Positions 53,234 to 63,900 of a DNA stretch of 64,000 bases are shown piece after piece; position 1 is the first letter of the stretch; every line of letters starts with the position of its first letter. A program made the translations under genes and the position numbers. The stretch is taken from the NCBI GenBank assembly GCA_963816065.1, contig CAWFJG010000022.1, positions 124,001 through 188,000 on the forward strand. The letters run 5' to 3'. A model generated the notes under the pieces. The model had not been told where the DNA came from and ran no database searches. It worked only from the letters and a program-made list of their open reading frames with translations. This stretch comes from Roseiarcus sp963816065 (GTDB lineage Bacteria > Pseudomonadota > Alphaproteobacteria > Rhizobiales > Beijerinckiaceae).

Positions 53234-53608
53234 ATGGCGCGCATTCTGATCGTCGACGACGAGCCGCTGATCGCCTTGATGGCCGAAGAATGGCTGAGCG
53301 AATTGGAGCACGCCGTCGTCGGTCCCGCCTATGACCTCGATGGCGCGCTTGCGCTGGCCGAGCGCGATCGTCCGGATGCGGCGATCCTCGACCTGACCCT
53401 GGGCGCGCACGATAGCTATCCGGTCGCCGCCCGCCTTCGCGCGCTTTCAATTCCTTTTGCTTTTGCGAGCGGCCATGACCGCGATGTCCTGCCTCCGGAG
53501 TTCCAACACGCTCTTCTGCTTCGCAAGCCGTTCGAGTTCGAGACCTTCCGAAACCTTATCGACGCCCTTTTGACGCAGAGCGGCCCTCGAAATTCGGGGC
53601 CCTGCTGA
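53234..53608 (+). CDS. Single-domain response regulator (FAT GUY-like)
   Basis: 124 aa, a stand-alone receiver: acidic pair in LIVDDEPLIALMAEEW, phospho-acceptor D53 in AAILDLTLG, K98 in LLLRKPFEF. The segment PFAFASGHD resembles the PFxFATGY motif of FAT GUY regulators such as SdrG, which feed the general stress response in sphingomonads. GGAGGAACGGGAG precedes the ATG. It has no output domain, so it likely acts as a phosphate shuttle or sink. It lies 5' of nepR-ecfG. Confidence 0.85.
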   Translation: MARILIVDDEPLIALMAEEWLSELEHAVVGPAYDLDGALALAERDRPDAAILDLTLGAHDSYPVAARLRALSIPFAFASGHDRDVLPPEFQHALLLRKPFEFETFRNLIDALLTQSGPRNSGPC

Positions 53609-53666
53609 AAGCGCTCCGGGCAGCGGGAACTTGCGTGCGCCTCAATATTTCTGATTTTTCGGATAT

Positions 53667-53691
53667 GGAACTAATCCGGCGACTTGGTGTT
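53667..53691 (+). promoter_or_regulatory. EcfG-type promoter upstream of nepR-ecfG
   Basis: GGAAC (53667-53671), 16-bp spacer, TGTT (53688-53691): one mismatch from the GGAAC-N16-CGTT consensus, 73 bp upstream of the nepR start. Autoregulation of nepR-ecfG by EcfG is the rule in the order. Confidence 0.7.
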
Positions 53692-53764
53692 ATGGTAGGG
53701 GGTTCGGGGATTGGCCCGCGCGCGATTTCCGGCGCGGGTGCATCGCGCAGTTCGAGACCGGTTT

Positions 53765-53989
53765 ATGAGCGAAGATCCGCGAGAACGGCATGATTCGGCC
53801 AAGGCGCGCGACAAGGATTTCCACGACGACGATCGGGACCCGGGGCCTGAAGTGAGCCCAATCGTCGTCGACGCGATCTCCAAGGCGCTCCAATCGCATT
53901 TCCGGTCGATTGCGGAACTCCCGCTGCCGGATCAATTCTTGGTGCTGCTGGCGGAACTTGAGGCGCGGGAGCGTCGCAATGAAATCTGA
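53765..53989 (+). CDS. nepR: NepR-family anti-sigma factor
   Basis: 74 aa from ATG 53765. The conserved NepR core is present: IVVDAISKALQSHFRSIAEL and LPDQFLVLLAELEARE. The N-terminus is charged and disordered, as in other NepR proteins. NepR holds EcfG inactive until phosphorylated PhyR captures it. The stop overlaps the ecfG start by 11 bp, so the two are translationally coupled. No PhyR gene is in the window. Confidence 0.85.
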   Translation: MSEDPRERHDSAKARDKDFHDDDRDPGPEVSPIVVDAISKALQSHFRSIAELPLPDQFLVLLAELEARERRNEI

Positions 53990-54581
53990 CCACGGCGGTC
54001 CGATGCTCGCATCCTCCCCGCCGGACGCGGCGTCAACTCCCAACGCCGCCTTCCGCGAGGCGTTGATCCGAGAAATGCCCGGGTTGCGCGCATTCGCGGT
54101 GTCCCTCGCCGGCTCGTTTCATCAAGCCGACGATCTCCTGCAGGAGACGCTTCTCAAGGCGTGGAGCAGTTCCGAGAGCTTCACGCCCGGCACCAACATG
54201 CGCGCGTGGCTGTTCACGATCCTGCGCAACACCTATTACTCGCAGTATCGTCGCCGCGGCCGGGAGGTCCAGGACACCGATGGAGTCTACTCGGGCCGCA
54301 TGGCCACCCCTCCCAATCAGGAGGGAGCGCTCGACATCGCCGATTTTCAGGCGGCGCTGGCCAAGTTGCCGCCGGAACATCGCGACGTTCTGCTGATGGT
54401 CGGCGCCTCTGGATTTTCCTATGAGGAGGCGGCTGAAATCTGTGGGGTCGCCGTCGGAACGGTGAAGAGCCGGCTCAATCGCGCCCGCGCGAGGCTCGCC
54501 GATGTTCTCGGCATCACCGAGGCGGCCGATCTCGGCCCCGGCGGCGCATTCCAGGCGGTGGTCAAGAACCCGGATGTCTAG
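53979..54581 (+). CDS. ecfG: EcfG-family general stress sigma factor
   Basis: 200 aa from ATG 53979. Sigma-2: MPGLRAFAVSLAGSFHQADD, LLQETLLKAW and the -10-recognising FTPGTNMRAWLFTILRNTYY. Sigma-4: ALAKLPPEHRDVLLMVGASG, YEEAAEICGVAVGTVKSRLN. The FTPGTNMRAWLFTILRN block is diagnostic for the EcfG (ECF15) group. Preceded by nepR and followed 26 bp later by a PhyK-like kinase gene. It should read the two EcfG promoters noted at 50801 and 53667. Confidence 0.93.
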   Translation: MKSDHGGPMLASSPPDAASTPNAAFREALIREMPGLRAFAVSLAGSFHQADDLLQETLLKAWSSSESFTPGTNMRAWLFTILRNTYYSQYRRRGREVQDTDGVYSGRMATPPNQEGALDIADFQAALAKLPPEHRDVLLMVGASGFSYEEAAEICGVAVGTVKSRLNRARARLADVLGITEAADLGPGGAFQAVVKNPDV

Positions 54582-54607
54582 GAACGAAGCGTGCGAGCGT
54601 CCGCGCC

Positions 54608-56184
54608 ATGAAGACGGTGAGAGCGCGGCTGCTCGGGGTGATGTCGCTTATCGTCATTCCCGTGGCGGCCGGTATCGTCCTGATCGCGTACTCCGGCTAC
54701 GCAGCGGAAGAGCGTGACGTCCGCGAGGTTCAGGCGACGGTGGCAAGCGGGCGCGCCCACCTTGTGCGATCCTGGCTCGACAGCGTCGAGGCGCCCTCTC
54801 CGATCAGTCCGCGGCCGCGGGCTTCCTCGGCGCCGGCCCATGCGCCGAACTCGCGAGGTCCTTGCTTCGGCGCAATCCCGAATTTGCCGCAGTCCGCTTC
54901 GTCGACGCAGCCGGCAACGCCTGCGCGGCCGGCAGGCCCATTGACCTCTCCCAACTTCCGCCGAATTCGGCGGGCGCCAAATTGAATGCGGATTTTCGCT
55001 TCGCCGTCGTCGACGACCAGCTTTGGCTCGCAACCGCAGGCGCGGCCGTGACCCCCAGATCGGAGCCGAGCGGCGTGCTCGTTCTCAGGGCGGACGCTGT
55101 CAATTCACGGCTCCAGCCGCTCGGCACGCTTGGCGAGACCCATCTGGCTCTGATCGCGAATGATGCGACGCTTGTTTCGCAGTCTGCCCCAGGGGATTCG
55201 AGCGGCTGGCTGCCGCAGTCCATGCCAGCCGCCGCCGGGGGGAAGAACTGGCTCGGCCGCGACCGGAACGGCCGTCTCGGCGCCTTTGTGTTGACGCCGT
55301 CATTTGGGCCCAACCTTTCTATCCTGATGCGATACGACGACCGGCGGCTGCTCGACGCGTGGCGACGGTTGGTTGCGATCTGTCTCGCGCCGCTGGCGCT
55401 GCTCGCCCTCCTCAGCTTCGCCTACGCCAGCTCCATCCAGCGCGACGTTGTGCGGTGGATCAAGGGCATCGAAGCCGCCGCGCGCAAGCGGAGCGGCGAT
55501 CCGAACAGTTCCGCGTCCGCCCCGGTCAATGCGAGGATGCCGGCCGAACTCAGGAGCGTCGCACACGCGTTCAACGCCATGGCCGAGCACGTGACACAGC
55601 GGCAGTTCGCGCTGCAGACCTCGCTCGCAGAGAACCGCGCCCTGATGCAGGAGATGCATCATCGCGTCAAAAACAGCCTTCAGGTCATCCAAAGCTACGT
55701 GGCGCTGATCCGCCGCATGGAGAAGCGCGCCAACTCGGTCGCCTTGACCCGTATTTCGGGAAGCGTCTCGGTGCTCTCCGTGGCCTACCGCATGGCGCTC
55801 ACTCCGGTCGGGATGCACTCGGTTCCGGTCAAGCCCTTCCTCGAGGAGGTCGCAAGCGCGCTGTTCGCAAGTCTGCGTCGGCCCTACCAGACCGCCACCG
55901 CCGACATCGAATGGGAGGGCGAACTCGACGTCGATCGTGCGATTCCGCTCGGCCTCGGCATGGTGGAGGCGATCATCGCCGGGATTGACGGCGCCAGTAC
56001 GACCGCCGTGGCGGTTCGCCTCTTTCCGACCGCCGAAGGCAAGATCGAACTGATCGTCAAAGCCGATGTCGCGCCGGTCGACGACCAGCCGCCGGACAAG
56101 ATCCTGATCGGCCTCGCCGGACAGCTCGGCGCCACGGACGTGCGCTCGAGCGACGACATTTTGGCGTGGCGATTCGCGCCCTGA
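54608..56184 (+). CDS. PhyK-like HisKA_2 sensor kinase with degenerate ATPase domain, one frameshift
   Basis: ATG 54608. TM1 GVMSLIVIPVAAGIVLIAYS, a periplasmic sensor with two Cys (PCAEL and NACAAG), TM2 VAICLAPLALLALLSFAYAS and a HAMP region. The dimerisation box EMHHRVKNSLQVIQSYVALI is intact, with the phospho-acceptor His. The following CA domain is odd: the N-box position reads GLGMVEAIIAGIDGAS with no Asn, and the G-boxes are replaced by DDQPPDKILIGLAGQLG. An indel near 54795 splits the sensor part. Directly after ecfG, it is positioned as the PhyR kinase, but may work mainly as a phosphatase or pseudokinase. Confidence 0.82.
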
Positions 56185-56284
56185 CTGGCGCCCGACCGGA
56201 ACAAACCGGGCGTCGAAGGGTTCCCCGAAAGCTTGCCGGTGCGGCTCGGTTCGAGGCGGCCGGCGCCGCAAGGGGTTTCGTCTG

Positions 56285-57407
56285 ATGCGTCTGTTCGAAT
56301 GCCAGGGGCGCCATTCGGCGCTTCATTTCGACAATACGTCTTGTCTCAGCTGCGGTCGGCGGGTCGGCTTTCTCCAGGATCGCCTGGCGATGAGCGCGCT
56401 CGAAGGGGGTCTGGCGCTCTGGAACGCGCTTGGCGCGAACGGCGCGCGCTACCGCTTCTGCGCCAACGCGGGGGACAACGTCTGCAACTGGATGCTGCCC
56501 GACACGGAGCCGTCGACCTTTTGCGAATCGTGCCGGCACAACTCCATTGTGCCGGACCTGTCGATTGCCGCCAACGTCGAGCGCTGGGGCAAGATCGAGC
56601 TTGCTAAACGCTACGTGATTCGGGCGCTGATGCGCTGGCGGTTGCCCCGGCCAGACAGAAAGCAGGATCCGGAGCGGGGGCTCGCGTTCGACCTGATCGC
56701 CGACGAGACCCGCCCGGACGGCCGCGTCAGACGAGTGCTGACGGGGCACGACAACGGGCTCATCACGATCAACATCGCCGAGGCCGACGACGCGGAGCGC
56801 GAGGCGAGACGCAAGGCGATGCGGGAGCCGTACCGCACGCTGGTCGGCCACATCCGTCACGAGGTCGGCCACTATTATTGGGACCGGCTGGTCAATGACG
56901 AGGGCCGGATAGACGCGTTTCGCGAAGCCTTCGGCGACGAGACGCAGGACTACGGCGCGGCGCTCGAGCGCCACTATCGCGACGGCGCCCAGCCGGACTG
57001 GATCGACCGCTTCGTCAGCGCCTACGCGAGCTCCCATCCCTGGGAGGATTTCGCGGAGACCTGGGCTCATTATCTGCACATCGTCGACGCGCTCGAGACC
57101 GCCCGCTCCTACGGCATCGACGCGCGCGCCAGCTTCACCGCTGGCGACCCGAGGGGGAGACTGAACTTCGAGCCTTACGCGTCCGAACTCCGCGACCCGG
57201 CTGGTCGACGCCTGGGTCCCGCTCACGGTGGCGCTGAACGGCGTCAACCGCAGCATGGGTCAGCCAGACCTCTATCCTTTCGTCCTGTCCAAGGCGGTGG
57301 TCGGCAAGCTCGAGTTCATCCACACGCTCATCCACGTGCCGCGGCGCTCGCCCGCAGTGGAAGGCGCTCGAATGGACATCGGGGAACCGGAGCGAATCGA
57401 CGCCTGA
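56285..57407 (+). CDS. Zinc-ribbon putative metallopeptidase (PF15887), late frameshift
   Basis: ATG 56285. N-terminal zinc ribbon (MRLFECQGRHSALHFDNTSC, LSCGRRVGF), further Cys pairs (RFCANAG, FCESCRHN), then HIRHEVGHYYWDRL with the HExxH zinc-protease motif and a downstream WEDFAETWAHYLHIVD. A shift near 57195 breaks the C-terminus; the other frame continues LVDAWVPLTVALNGVNRSMG to DIGEPERIDA, stop at 57407. About 374 aa restored, standard for the family. Function in vivo unknown. Confidence 0.85.
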
Positions 57408-57958
57408 AGCCCCGCAATTGGCCGCCTAAGCGGTTCCGTTTGCCGGCCCGACGAAGGGACCGGGTGAGAGTTCGACCCCCGCCGCAAAGGCCGCGAAGGA
57501 CACGGAGACCGACAGGCGCTTGGCGCGTCTTCGCGGGTCTCCATGGGCTCTGTGGCGAATCTCGTCTCGCGTTTGGTTGGCCAGCGTGGCCGCCTTACAA
57601 CCTGATCGCGCTCGGTTTCGCGCCCGATTCATCTGCCTGTTCTCTGCCTGTTTCGAGCCTGATAAGTGCCTGTTAACGGCCTGTTCCGAGCCTGTTCGAG
57701 TCGCCTGTTCCATGCCGCAATCACCGGGTTGTATCTCCGTCAACGCCATGATATTCTGCGACTTTTTGGAATAGGCGCCGGCCCTGGCAAAAATAAGCCG
57801 CCTGCTAGCAGGCAACCCGGATCGGGCCGGTTCTGGCGATGAAGCCCCCGAGCATGGCTCTCGGGCCGCCCACAGCGAGCGTCTCCGCTGTCGCTATAGG
57901 CCGCTGAGACGACCGGAGACGATTGCCTCCGCCTCGCCCGTCGGGCAAAATTGCGATC
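57408..57958. other. Intergenic region with phased 11-bp repeats
   Basis: About 550 bp with no supported gene. It contains the repeat array at 57635-57709. The 57850-57958 part must hold the nadE promoter, but I see no strong consensus. Confidence 0.45.
57635..57709. repeat. 11-bp tandem repeat, seven GCCTGTT units
   Basis: GCCTGTT (one copy GCCTGAT) begins at 57635, 57646, 57657, 57668, 57679, 57690 and 57703. Six starts are spaced exactly 11 bp and the last 13 bp. The four bases between units vary. Spacing of one helical turn puts every unit on the same DNA face. Confidence 0.85.
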
Positions 57959-59701
57959 ATGTCCGCCCCCCTCGATCGGCTCGTCATCGCGCTCGCCCAG
58001 GTTCCCGCCATCGTCGGCGACATCGGCGGGAATGCGGAGCGGCTGAGAAGGGCGCGCGCCGAGGCCGCCGGGTTCGGGGCGGACCTCATGCTGACGCCGG
58101 AACTCTTTCTGGCCGGCTATCCGCCCGAGGACCTGGTGCTGAAGCCGGCCTTCCAGGAGGCCTGCCGCGCCGCCTGCGAGACCCTCGCGCGCGAGACCGC
58201 GGACGGCGGCCCGGCGGTCCTGGTCGGCCTGCCCTGGGTGGAGAAGGGTCATCTGCACAACGCCATCGCCCTCCTCGACCGCGGCCGGATCGAGGCGGTG
58301 CGGTTCAAGGTCGATCTGCCGAATTACGGGGTTTTCGACGAGAAGCGCGTGTTCGTCCCCGGTCCATCGCCGGGGCCGATCGTGTTCCGCGGCGTCAGAA
58401 TCGGCACGCCGATCTGCGAGGACATCTGGGGTCCCGACCCGGTCGAGTGCATCGTCGAGACCGGCGGCGAGATTCTTCTCGTGCCGAATGCGAGCCCCTA
58501 CGAGCGCGACAAGCTCGCCATCCGCCAGAACGTCGCGGTCAACCGGGTGGTCGAGAGCCGTCTGCCGCTGATCTATCTCAACATGGTCGGCGGGCAGGAC
58601 GAGGTCGTCTTCGAAGGCGCCTCCTTCGCCCTCAACTCCGACCGCAGCCTGGCCGTGCAGCTCCCGGCCTTCCGGCCGATGGTTGCGCGCACGGTATGGG
58701 AGAGGGGCGGCAAGAGCTGGACCTGCGTCGAGGGACCGAAGGAGGTGGCCGAAGAGGGCGACGAGGCCGACTATGCCGCCTGCGTGCTGGGCCTGCGCGA
58801 CTATGTCGACAACAACCGCTTTCCCGGCGTGGTGCTGGGGCTCTCCGGCGGCGTGGATTCGGCGCTCTGCGCGGCCATGGCCGTCGACGCCCTGGGCGCT
58901 GCGCGCGTCCACGCCGTGATGCTGCCCTACCGCTTCACCTCGAACGAATCGCTCGCCGACGCCGCCGCTTGCGCCGAGGCGCTCGGCATTCGCTACGACA
59001 TCGTGCCGATCGCCGAACCGGTCGAGGGGGTCGAGCATGCGCTGTCGCGGATGTTCGTCGGCAAGGCCCGTGACATTACGGAAGAGAACATCCAGAGCCG
59101 CGCCCGCGGCGTGATCCTGATGGCGATGTCCAACAAGTCGGGCGCAATGGTGGTCACGACTGGAAACAAGTCGGAAATGTCGGTCGGCTACGCCACGCTT
59201 TATGGCGACATGAACGGCGGCTTCAATCCGATCAAGGACCTCTACAAGATGGAGGTGTTCCGACTCGGCGCCTTGCGCAACCGGTGGAAGCCGGCCGGCG
59301 CGCTCGGGCCGGACGGCGGGGTGATCCCCGAAAACATCCTCACCAAGCCGCCCAGCGCAGAGCTGCGCGAGAACCAGAAGGACGAGGATTCGCTGCCGCC
59401 CTATCCGGTTCTCGACGGCATCCTGCACGGTCTCGTCGAGAAGGAGATGCGCGTCGCCGACATCGTCGCCGAAGGCTACGACCCGGAGACGGTGCGCCGG
59501 GTCGAAAGGCTCCTCTACCTCGCCGAGTACAAGCGACGCCAGTCGGCGCCGGGGGTCAAGGTCGGCCCGAAGAACTTCGGTCGCGACCGGCGCTATCCGA
59601 TCGTCAACCGGTTCCGCGACAAGGGCGCGCCGGCGGAGGCGCCGGACGCCTCGATCGCGCCGCGCGGAGCGGCGGGAACGAGCGAGCGGTTCGAGGAGTA
59701 A
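57959..59701 (+). CDS. nadE: Glutamine-dependent NAD+ synthetase
   Basis: 580 aa from ATG 57959. The N-terminal nitrilase-like glutaminase domain has its Glu in LTPELFLAGYPPEDL, Lys in FKVDLPNYGVFDE and Cys in GTPICEDIWGP. The C-terminal synthetase domain has the PPi loop LGLSGGVDSAL near residue 298 and TTGNKSEMSVGYATLYGDMN. It amidates deamido-NAD using glutamine and ATP. Full length and intact. It stands alone, followed by a small gene. Confidence 0.95.
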   Translation: MSAPLDRLVIALAQVPAIVGDIGGNAERLRRARAEAAGFGADLMLTPELFLAGYPPEDLVLKPAFQEACRAACETLARETADGGPAVLVGLPWVEKGHLHNAIALLDRGRIEAVRFKVDLPNYGVFDEKRVFVPGPSPGPIVFRGVRIGTPICEDIWGPDPVECIVETGGEILLVPNASPYERDKLAIRQNVAVNRVVESRLPLIYLNMVGGQDEVVFEGASFALNSDRSLAVQLPAFRPMVARTVWERGGKSWTCVEGPKEVAEEGDEADYAACVLGLRDYVDNNRFPGVVLGLSGGVDSALCAAMAVDALGAARVHAVMLPYRFTSNESLADAAACAEALGIRYDIVPIAEPVEGVEHALSRMFVGKARDITEENIQSRARGVILMAMSNKSGAMVVTTGNKSEMSVGYATLYGDMNGGFNPIKDLYKMEVFRLGALRNRWKPAGALGPDGGVIPENILTKPPSAELRENQKDEDSLPPYPVLDGILHGLVEKEMRVADIVAEGYDPETVRRVERLLYLAEYKRRQSAPGVKVGPKNFGRDRRYPIVNRFRDKGAPAEAPDASIAPRGAAGTSERFEE

Positions 59702-59798
59702 GGGTTGGCGGCGCTCGTCCTCTTCGCGAAAGGATTGATCTGTCGTCTGGATTTCATGCGCGTCCGCTATGCGACGACATGGGACTGGAGGAAGGGCG

Positions 59799-60026
59799 AT
59801 GGACGAGGCCGAACTCGACAAGCTGCAGGCCGGATACCAGAAGGCGGTCGACGATTGGGTGACGGCGATCCGCGCCGAGGAGGCGCTGGCCTCGGTTCAT
59901 CATTCGGTCGCCGAACTCGATAAGTGGGGAGAGTTCCACGCCATCGAGCACAAGGCCCATAAGGAAGTGATCTTCCGCAAGCGCCTGTACGAGGATGCGC
60001 TGCGGCGCGACCTGTTCGGGTTCTGA
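59799..60026 (+). CDS. Small helical conserved hypothetical protein
   Basis: 75 aa from ATG 59799 with GGAGGAAGGG just ahead. It is highly charged and helical (DEAELDKLQAGYQKAVDDWV, EEALASVHHS, HAIEHKAHKEVIFRKRLYED), with His-rich central segment. No membrane helix or signal. I do not recognise a family; the strong ribosome site and codon use support a real gene. Confidence 0.65.
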   Translation: MDEAELDKLQAGYQKAVDDWVTAIRAEEALASVHHSVAELDKWGEFHAIEHKAHKEVIFRKRLYEDALRRDLFGF

Positions 60027-60215
60027 CCACGTCTCCGACGTTTGAAGCCGGCCCGCTTGCCCCGCGCGGCAAGCTGCGCGAGTGTGTTGCGGACTTGTCA
60101 CAATCTGGGTCAAATTCTCGCCGAACTACGTCCGAACGTTGACTTGGCGTTTCCCGCCTTGCAAAAGCGGAATGGGTCCCGTCCATTGCCGCGGGTCCAG
60201 GAGAGGGAGGCGGCC

Positions 60216-60953
60216 ATTCCTCGCTCGCGCCGGTTGATCTTCGCGACGCTGTTTGCGCTTGCGGCCGGAACCGCCGCTCACGCGCAGCAGCAGATCGGCT
60301 CGGCCGCCGAGGCGCACAACGTCGTGTCGCGCGAGCTCGCCGGCGCCGCCGCTGCGCTGACCGCCGGCGACTTGGTCTTTCGCGACGAGATCGTCCGCAC
60401 CGGGGCGGAATCGACCGCCAAGCTGGTCTTTCTCAATTCGACCAACCTGGCGATCGGACCGACGTCGCGGGTGACGCTCGACCTTTTCGTCTATTCCGGC
60501 CAGGCCAGCGCCCAGAAAATGACGGTCAACCTGGCCAAAGGGATTTTTCGCTTCACCACCGGCGCGCTCGACAAGCGAGCCTATGTGATCTCGACCCCGA
60601 CCGCCTCGATCGGCGTGCGCGGCACCGTCCTCGACATCGGCGTCCTGGGTCCGCGCGAGATGCGCGTGACGCTGGTGGAAGGCGAGGCGCTGGTCTGCCC
60701 GCGGCGGCCGGGAATCACGTTCGAGCAGCAGGTGCGGAACTGCAACCAGGGAGGGAATGGCCGCTGTGACTGCCTCGACCTCAATCATGCCGGCCAGACG
60801 GCGCAGGTGAAGAAATCGGGCGGCGCGAACCAGACGACCTACGTCGCGACGCCGGTCGATTTCGCTTCGCTCTGCTCGGGCGGCTCTTCGCTCTGCTCAG
60901 GCGCGAGCTATGCGTCGCTGACGCCGGAGCGGCGGCTTCCCATTGGGGGCGCT
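60216..60953 (+). CDS. Secreted FecR-domain protein, start uncertain
   Basis: A signal peptide RSRRLIFATLFALAAGTAAH ends AHA, then a FecR-like domain: GDLVFRDEIVRTGAESTAKL, LVFLNSTNLAIGPTSRVTLD, GIFRFTTGALDKRAYVISTP, TASIGVRGTVLDI. An excellent GGAGAGGGAGG ribosome site lies 5 bp before an ATT codon (60216), and no ATG is in place, so either ATT initiates or a base is wrong. A TTG at 60186 is an alternative. The frame runs on into the next protein without a stop. FecR-domain proteins of this kind often precede surface beta-helix proteins in alphaproteobacteria. Confidence 0.7.
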
Positions 60954-63900
60954 ATGCGGACATTGAGCGCGAGCAGAATTCGCCGACCTCGATGCGTCCA
61001 CGCTTTGCCGTGTTTCGCGTCGCTGGCGATTGCGGCCGGAGCGGCCGACGCGCAATGCGTGCCGAGCGGAAACGGCGGGGTGATCGCCGAGGCGGGGACG
61101 ACCTGCAATGTCGCCGGGACCTATACGACGAGCGCCAGCGGGACCGCGGGCATCGCCGGTTGGGCGACCGGCCTGAACGCGTTGATCAACGGGCCGATCG
61201 AAGGCACGGTGTCGTTCTCGACGGCCGGCGCCGCCGCCAACGCGCTCCAGGCGAACTCCGGAGGCGCGATCACGCTGACCCCGACGGCCGGCGATCCCGG
61301 GACCGTGACCGCGACGGGCGCCAACAGCATCGGCCTCTATGCGACAGGAACGGCTTCGACCGACGCCGGCCCCGTCGCGTCCTCGATCAGCGTCCAGAAT
61401 CTCGACGTCGCGACCGCCGTCACTGCCGCCGACGCGGCGGGGGCGCGGGCCAATTCCGGCGGTGCGGTTGCCCTGGTCGGCGGGTCGGTGACGACGTCGG
61501 GCATCGGCTCGGAAGGTCTGGCTGCGTTCGGCGCGGGCTCGAAGATGACGGCGACCGGCGTCGCCGTGACGACCATCGGCGACTTCAACGCGGACAGCGG
61601 AACCTTCTCCTTTGGCGTCGTCGCCGGCAACGGAGGAACCGCGACAATCTCCGGCGGATCGATAACGACCGAGGGGACGATCGCTCACGCCGTCCTGGCC
61701 AGCGCTGGCGGCGTCATAACGCTGAGCGGCGAGACGACAGTGCTGACCACCGGGGCCGGATCGTTCGGGCTTTTTGTCAACGGCGCCGAGGCGTCTTTGA
61801 CGGCGACCGGAATAAGCGTGACAACGGAAGGCGCTCCGGCCACCGGCGCATTTCCGGTCCCCGCCTTCGGCGCCTACAACGGCAATGCGTCGCCCGGCTC
61901 ACCGGCCGGCGGGACGATGACGCTGACCGATACGATCATCGTCACGACCGGATCCAGCGCGGACGGCATCGTCACCAACAGCGGCGGCGTGACAACGGTG
62001 ACCGGCGGATCGGTCGCGACGTCAGGCGACGACGCGGTTGGCCTCTACGCGAGCGGCGGCAAATCGACCATCGGCGCAAATGGGGCCGCGATCGAGACGG
62101 GTGTCCCTTTCGGCAACTCCAGCGGCGGCGGCGCGTACGCTCACGGCGTGCTGGCGGACTCGGGCGGCGCGGTGACGTTGAAGGGCGGCTCGGTCGTCAC
62201 GAGCGGAATTGGCGCGATCGGCCTCTACGCGACCGGGACGGGATCGGCAATCAGCGCGACAGACGTCGCGGTGTCGACGGCGGGCAGCGGCCTCGCGACG
62301 GCCAACGCGATATACGCCAACGCCGGCGCCGTAATCACCGTGACCGGCGGCTCGGCGGCAACTACGGGGACAGACGCCTATGTCGTCGGCTTCAACAGGA
62401 CGACCGGCGGCCACGGTAAACCTCAGCGGAACCACCATCACCGCAACCGGCGACGGGTCTGGCGGACTCGCCGCGAACGGGACAGGGTCCACGATCACCG
62501 CGACGGGAACTCACCATCACGACGCACGGCAACTACGATACCGTCAACAATTTCGGTCCGGCGGGCCTCACCAATCAATCGTACTCGGGCTTTTCCGGCG
62601 GCGGCGTCGTGACCTTGACGAATTCGTCGATCCTCACGACGGGGTCGCAGGCGACGGGCGTCTACACCGCCAACGGCGGGACGACGAAATTGACGGGCGA
62701 CTCGATCACCACTTCGGGCGCGAATTCCATTGGCGTCCAGGCGGACGCAGGCGGCAGCATTACGCTGAGCGGCGGCTCGGTCACCACCTCCGGCGACAAT
62801 GCGCTGGCGCTTTATGCGACAGGCGCGGGTTCGAGCATCACAACCTCGAACGGGACGAAGATTTCGACCGTCGGCAATGCCGCCTACGCCGTCGCCACCA
62901 ACAGCGGAGGCCTCGTCTCGCTCAATGGAACAACGATCGGCACGACGGGCAACGGCTCGGGCGGCCTGGGGATCAATGCCGGCGAAATCGACGCCACGAA
63001 CGTAACCATCAACACCGCGGGCGGCTTCGACTCCGTCTCCCGCCAGCATTCCTACGGAGTCTACAACGGACCGTTCGGCAGCTTCCCGGCCGGCGGCGTC
63101 GCGAAGCTCACCGATACGTCGATCTCGACACAAGGCGTGCAGATGTACGGCGTCATCACGTCGACCGGCGGCGCGACGACAATTCTCGGCGGCTCGATCG
63201 CGACGTCCGGTTTCCAAGCCAACGCGATCCAATCGGAGAACGGGGGCAGCACGACTATCGGCGCGAGTTCGGTCGGCCCGACGACGGTGACCACGAGCGG
63301 CCTTGAAACGCAGGGTGTGAATGTGCAAGCGGGCGGCCATGTCACGATGACCGGCGGCTCGGTGACCACATCCGGCGACGGCTCGCAGGCTTTCGAGATC
63401 GCTGGAGCGGGATCGACGCTCCAAGCTACCGGCGTCGCTGTGACGACAAGCGGGACGATCGATCCCAGCACCGGCCATTATGTTGTGGGCCTCTCCCTCA
63501 ACGACGGCGGGACTGCGTCCTTCACCGGCGGGTCGATCACCACGAAAGGCGCGAGCAACACCGCCGTCGCCGCGGATATTGCATCGGGACTGTGACCAGC
63601 GTCACGCTGTCGGGCGCGACCATCCTGACGATGGGTCCCGGCGCGAGCGGGTTGAACGTAAGCGGCGCTAACGCTTCCCTTGCCGCCGACGGGATCAGCG
63701 TCACCACGCAGGGCGACATCGATCCCGCCACCGGCTACGCGGCCATTGCCGCGTACAATGGACACAACCCGGTCCTCGGCATCCCGGTCGGCGGCGTCCT
63801 TTCGCTGAGTAACGCGACGATTGCAACAGCGGGGCCAGCGCCAACGGCGTCGAGACCAACTCAGGCGGCGTCACCAACCTGATCGGCGACTCCGTCGCAA

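Noticed and set aside
57635..57709. Possible CRISPR array
   Set aside because: Units are 7 bp with 4-bp linkers, far too short for CRISPR repeats and spacers, and no cas genes are present. No other CRISPR-like array was seen in the window.
57426..57815. Minus-strand 129-codon frame across the 11-bp repeats
   Set aside because: The sequence is Arg/Ala/Ser-rich without a ribosome site, and the repeat period of 11 is not a multiple of 3, so it is unlikely to encode a protein repeat.
57740..59821. 693-codon minus-strand frame opposite nadE
   Set aside because: It is a shadow of an intact, well-recognised NAD synthetase.
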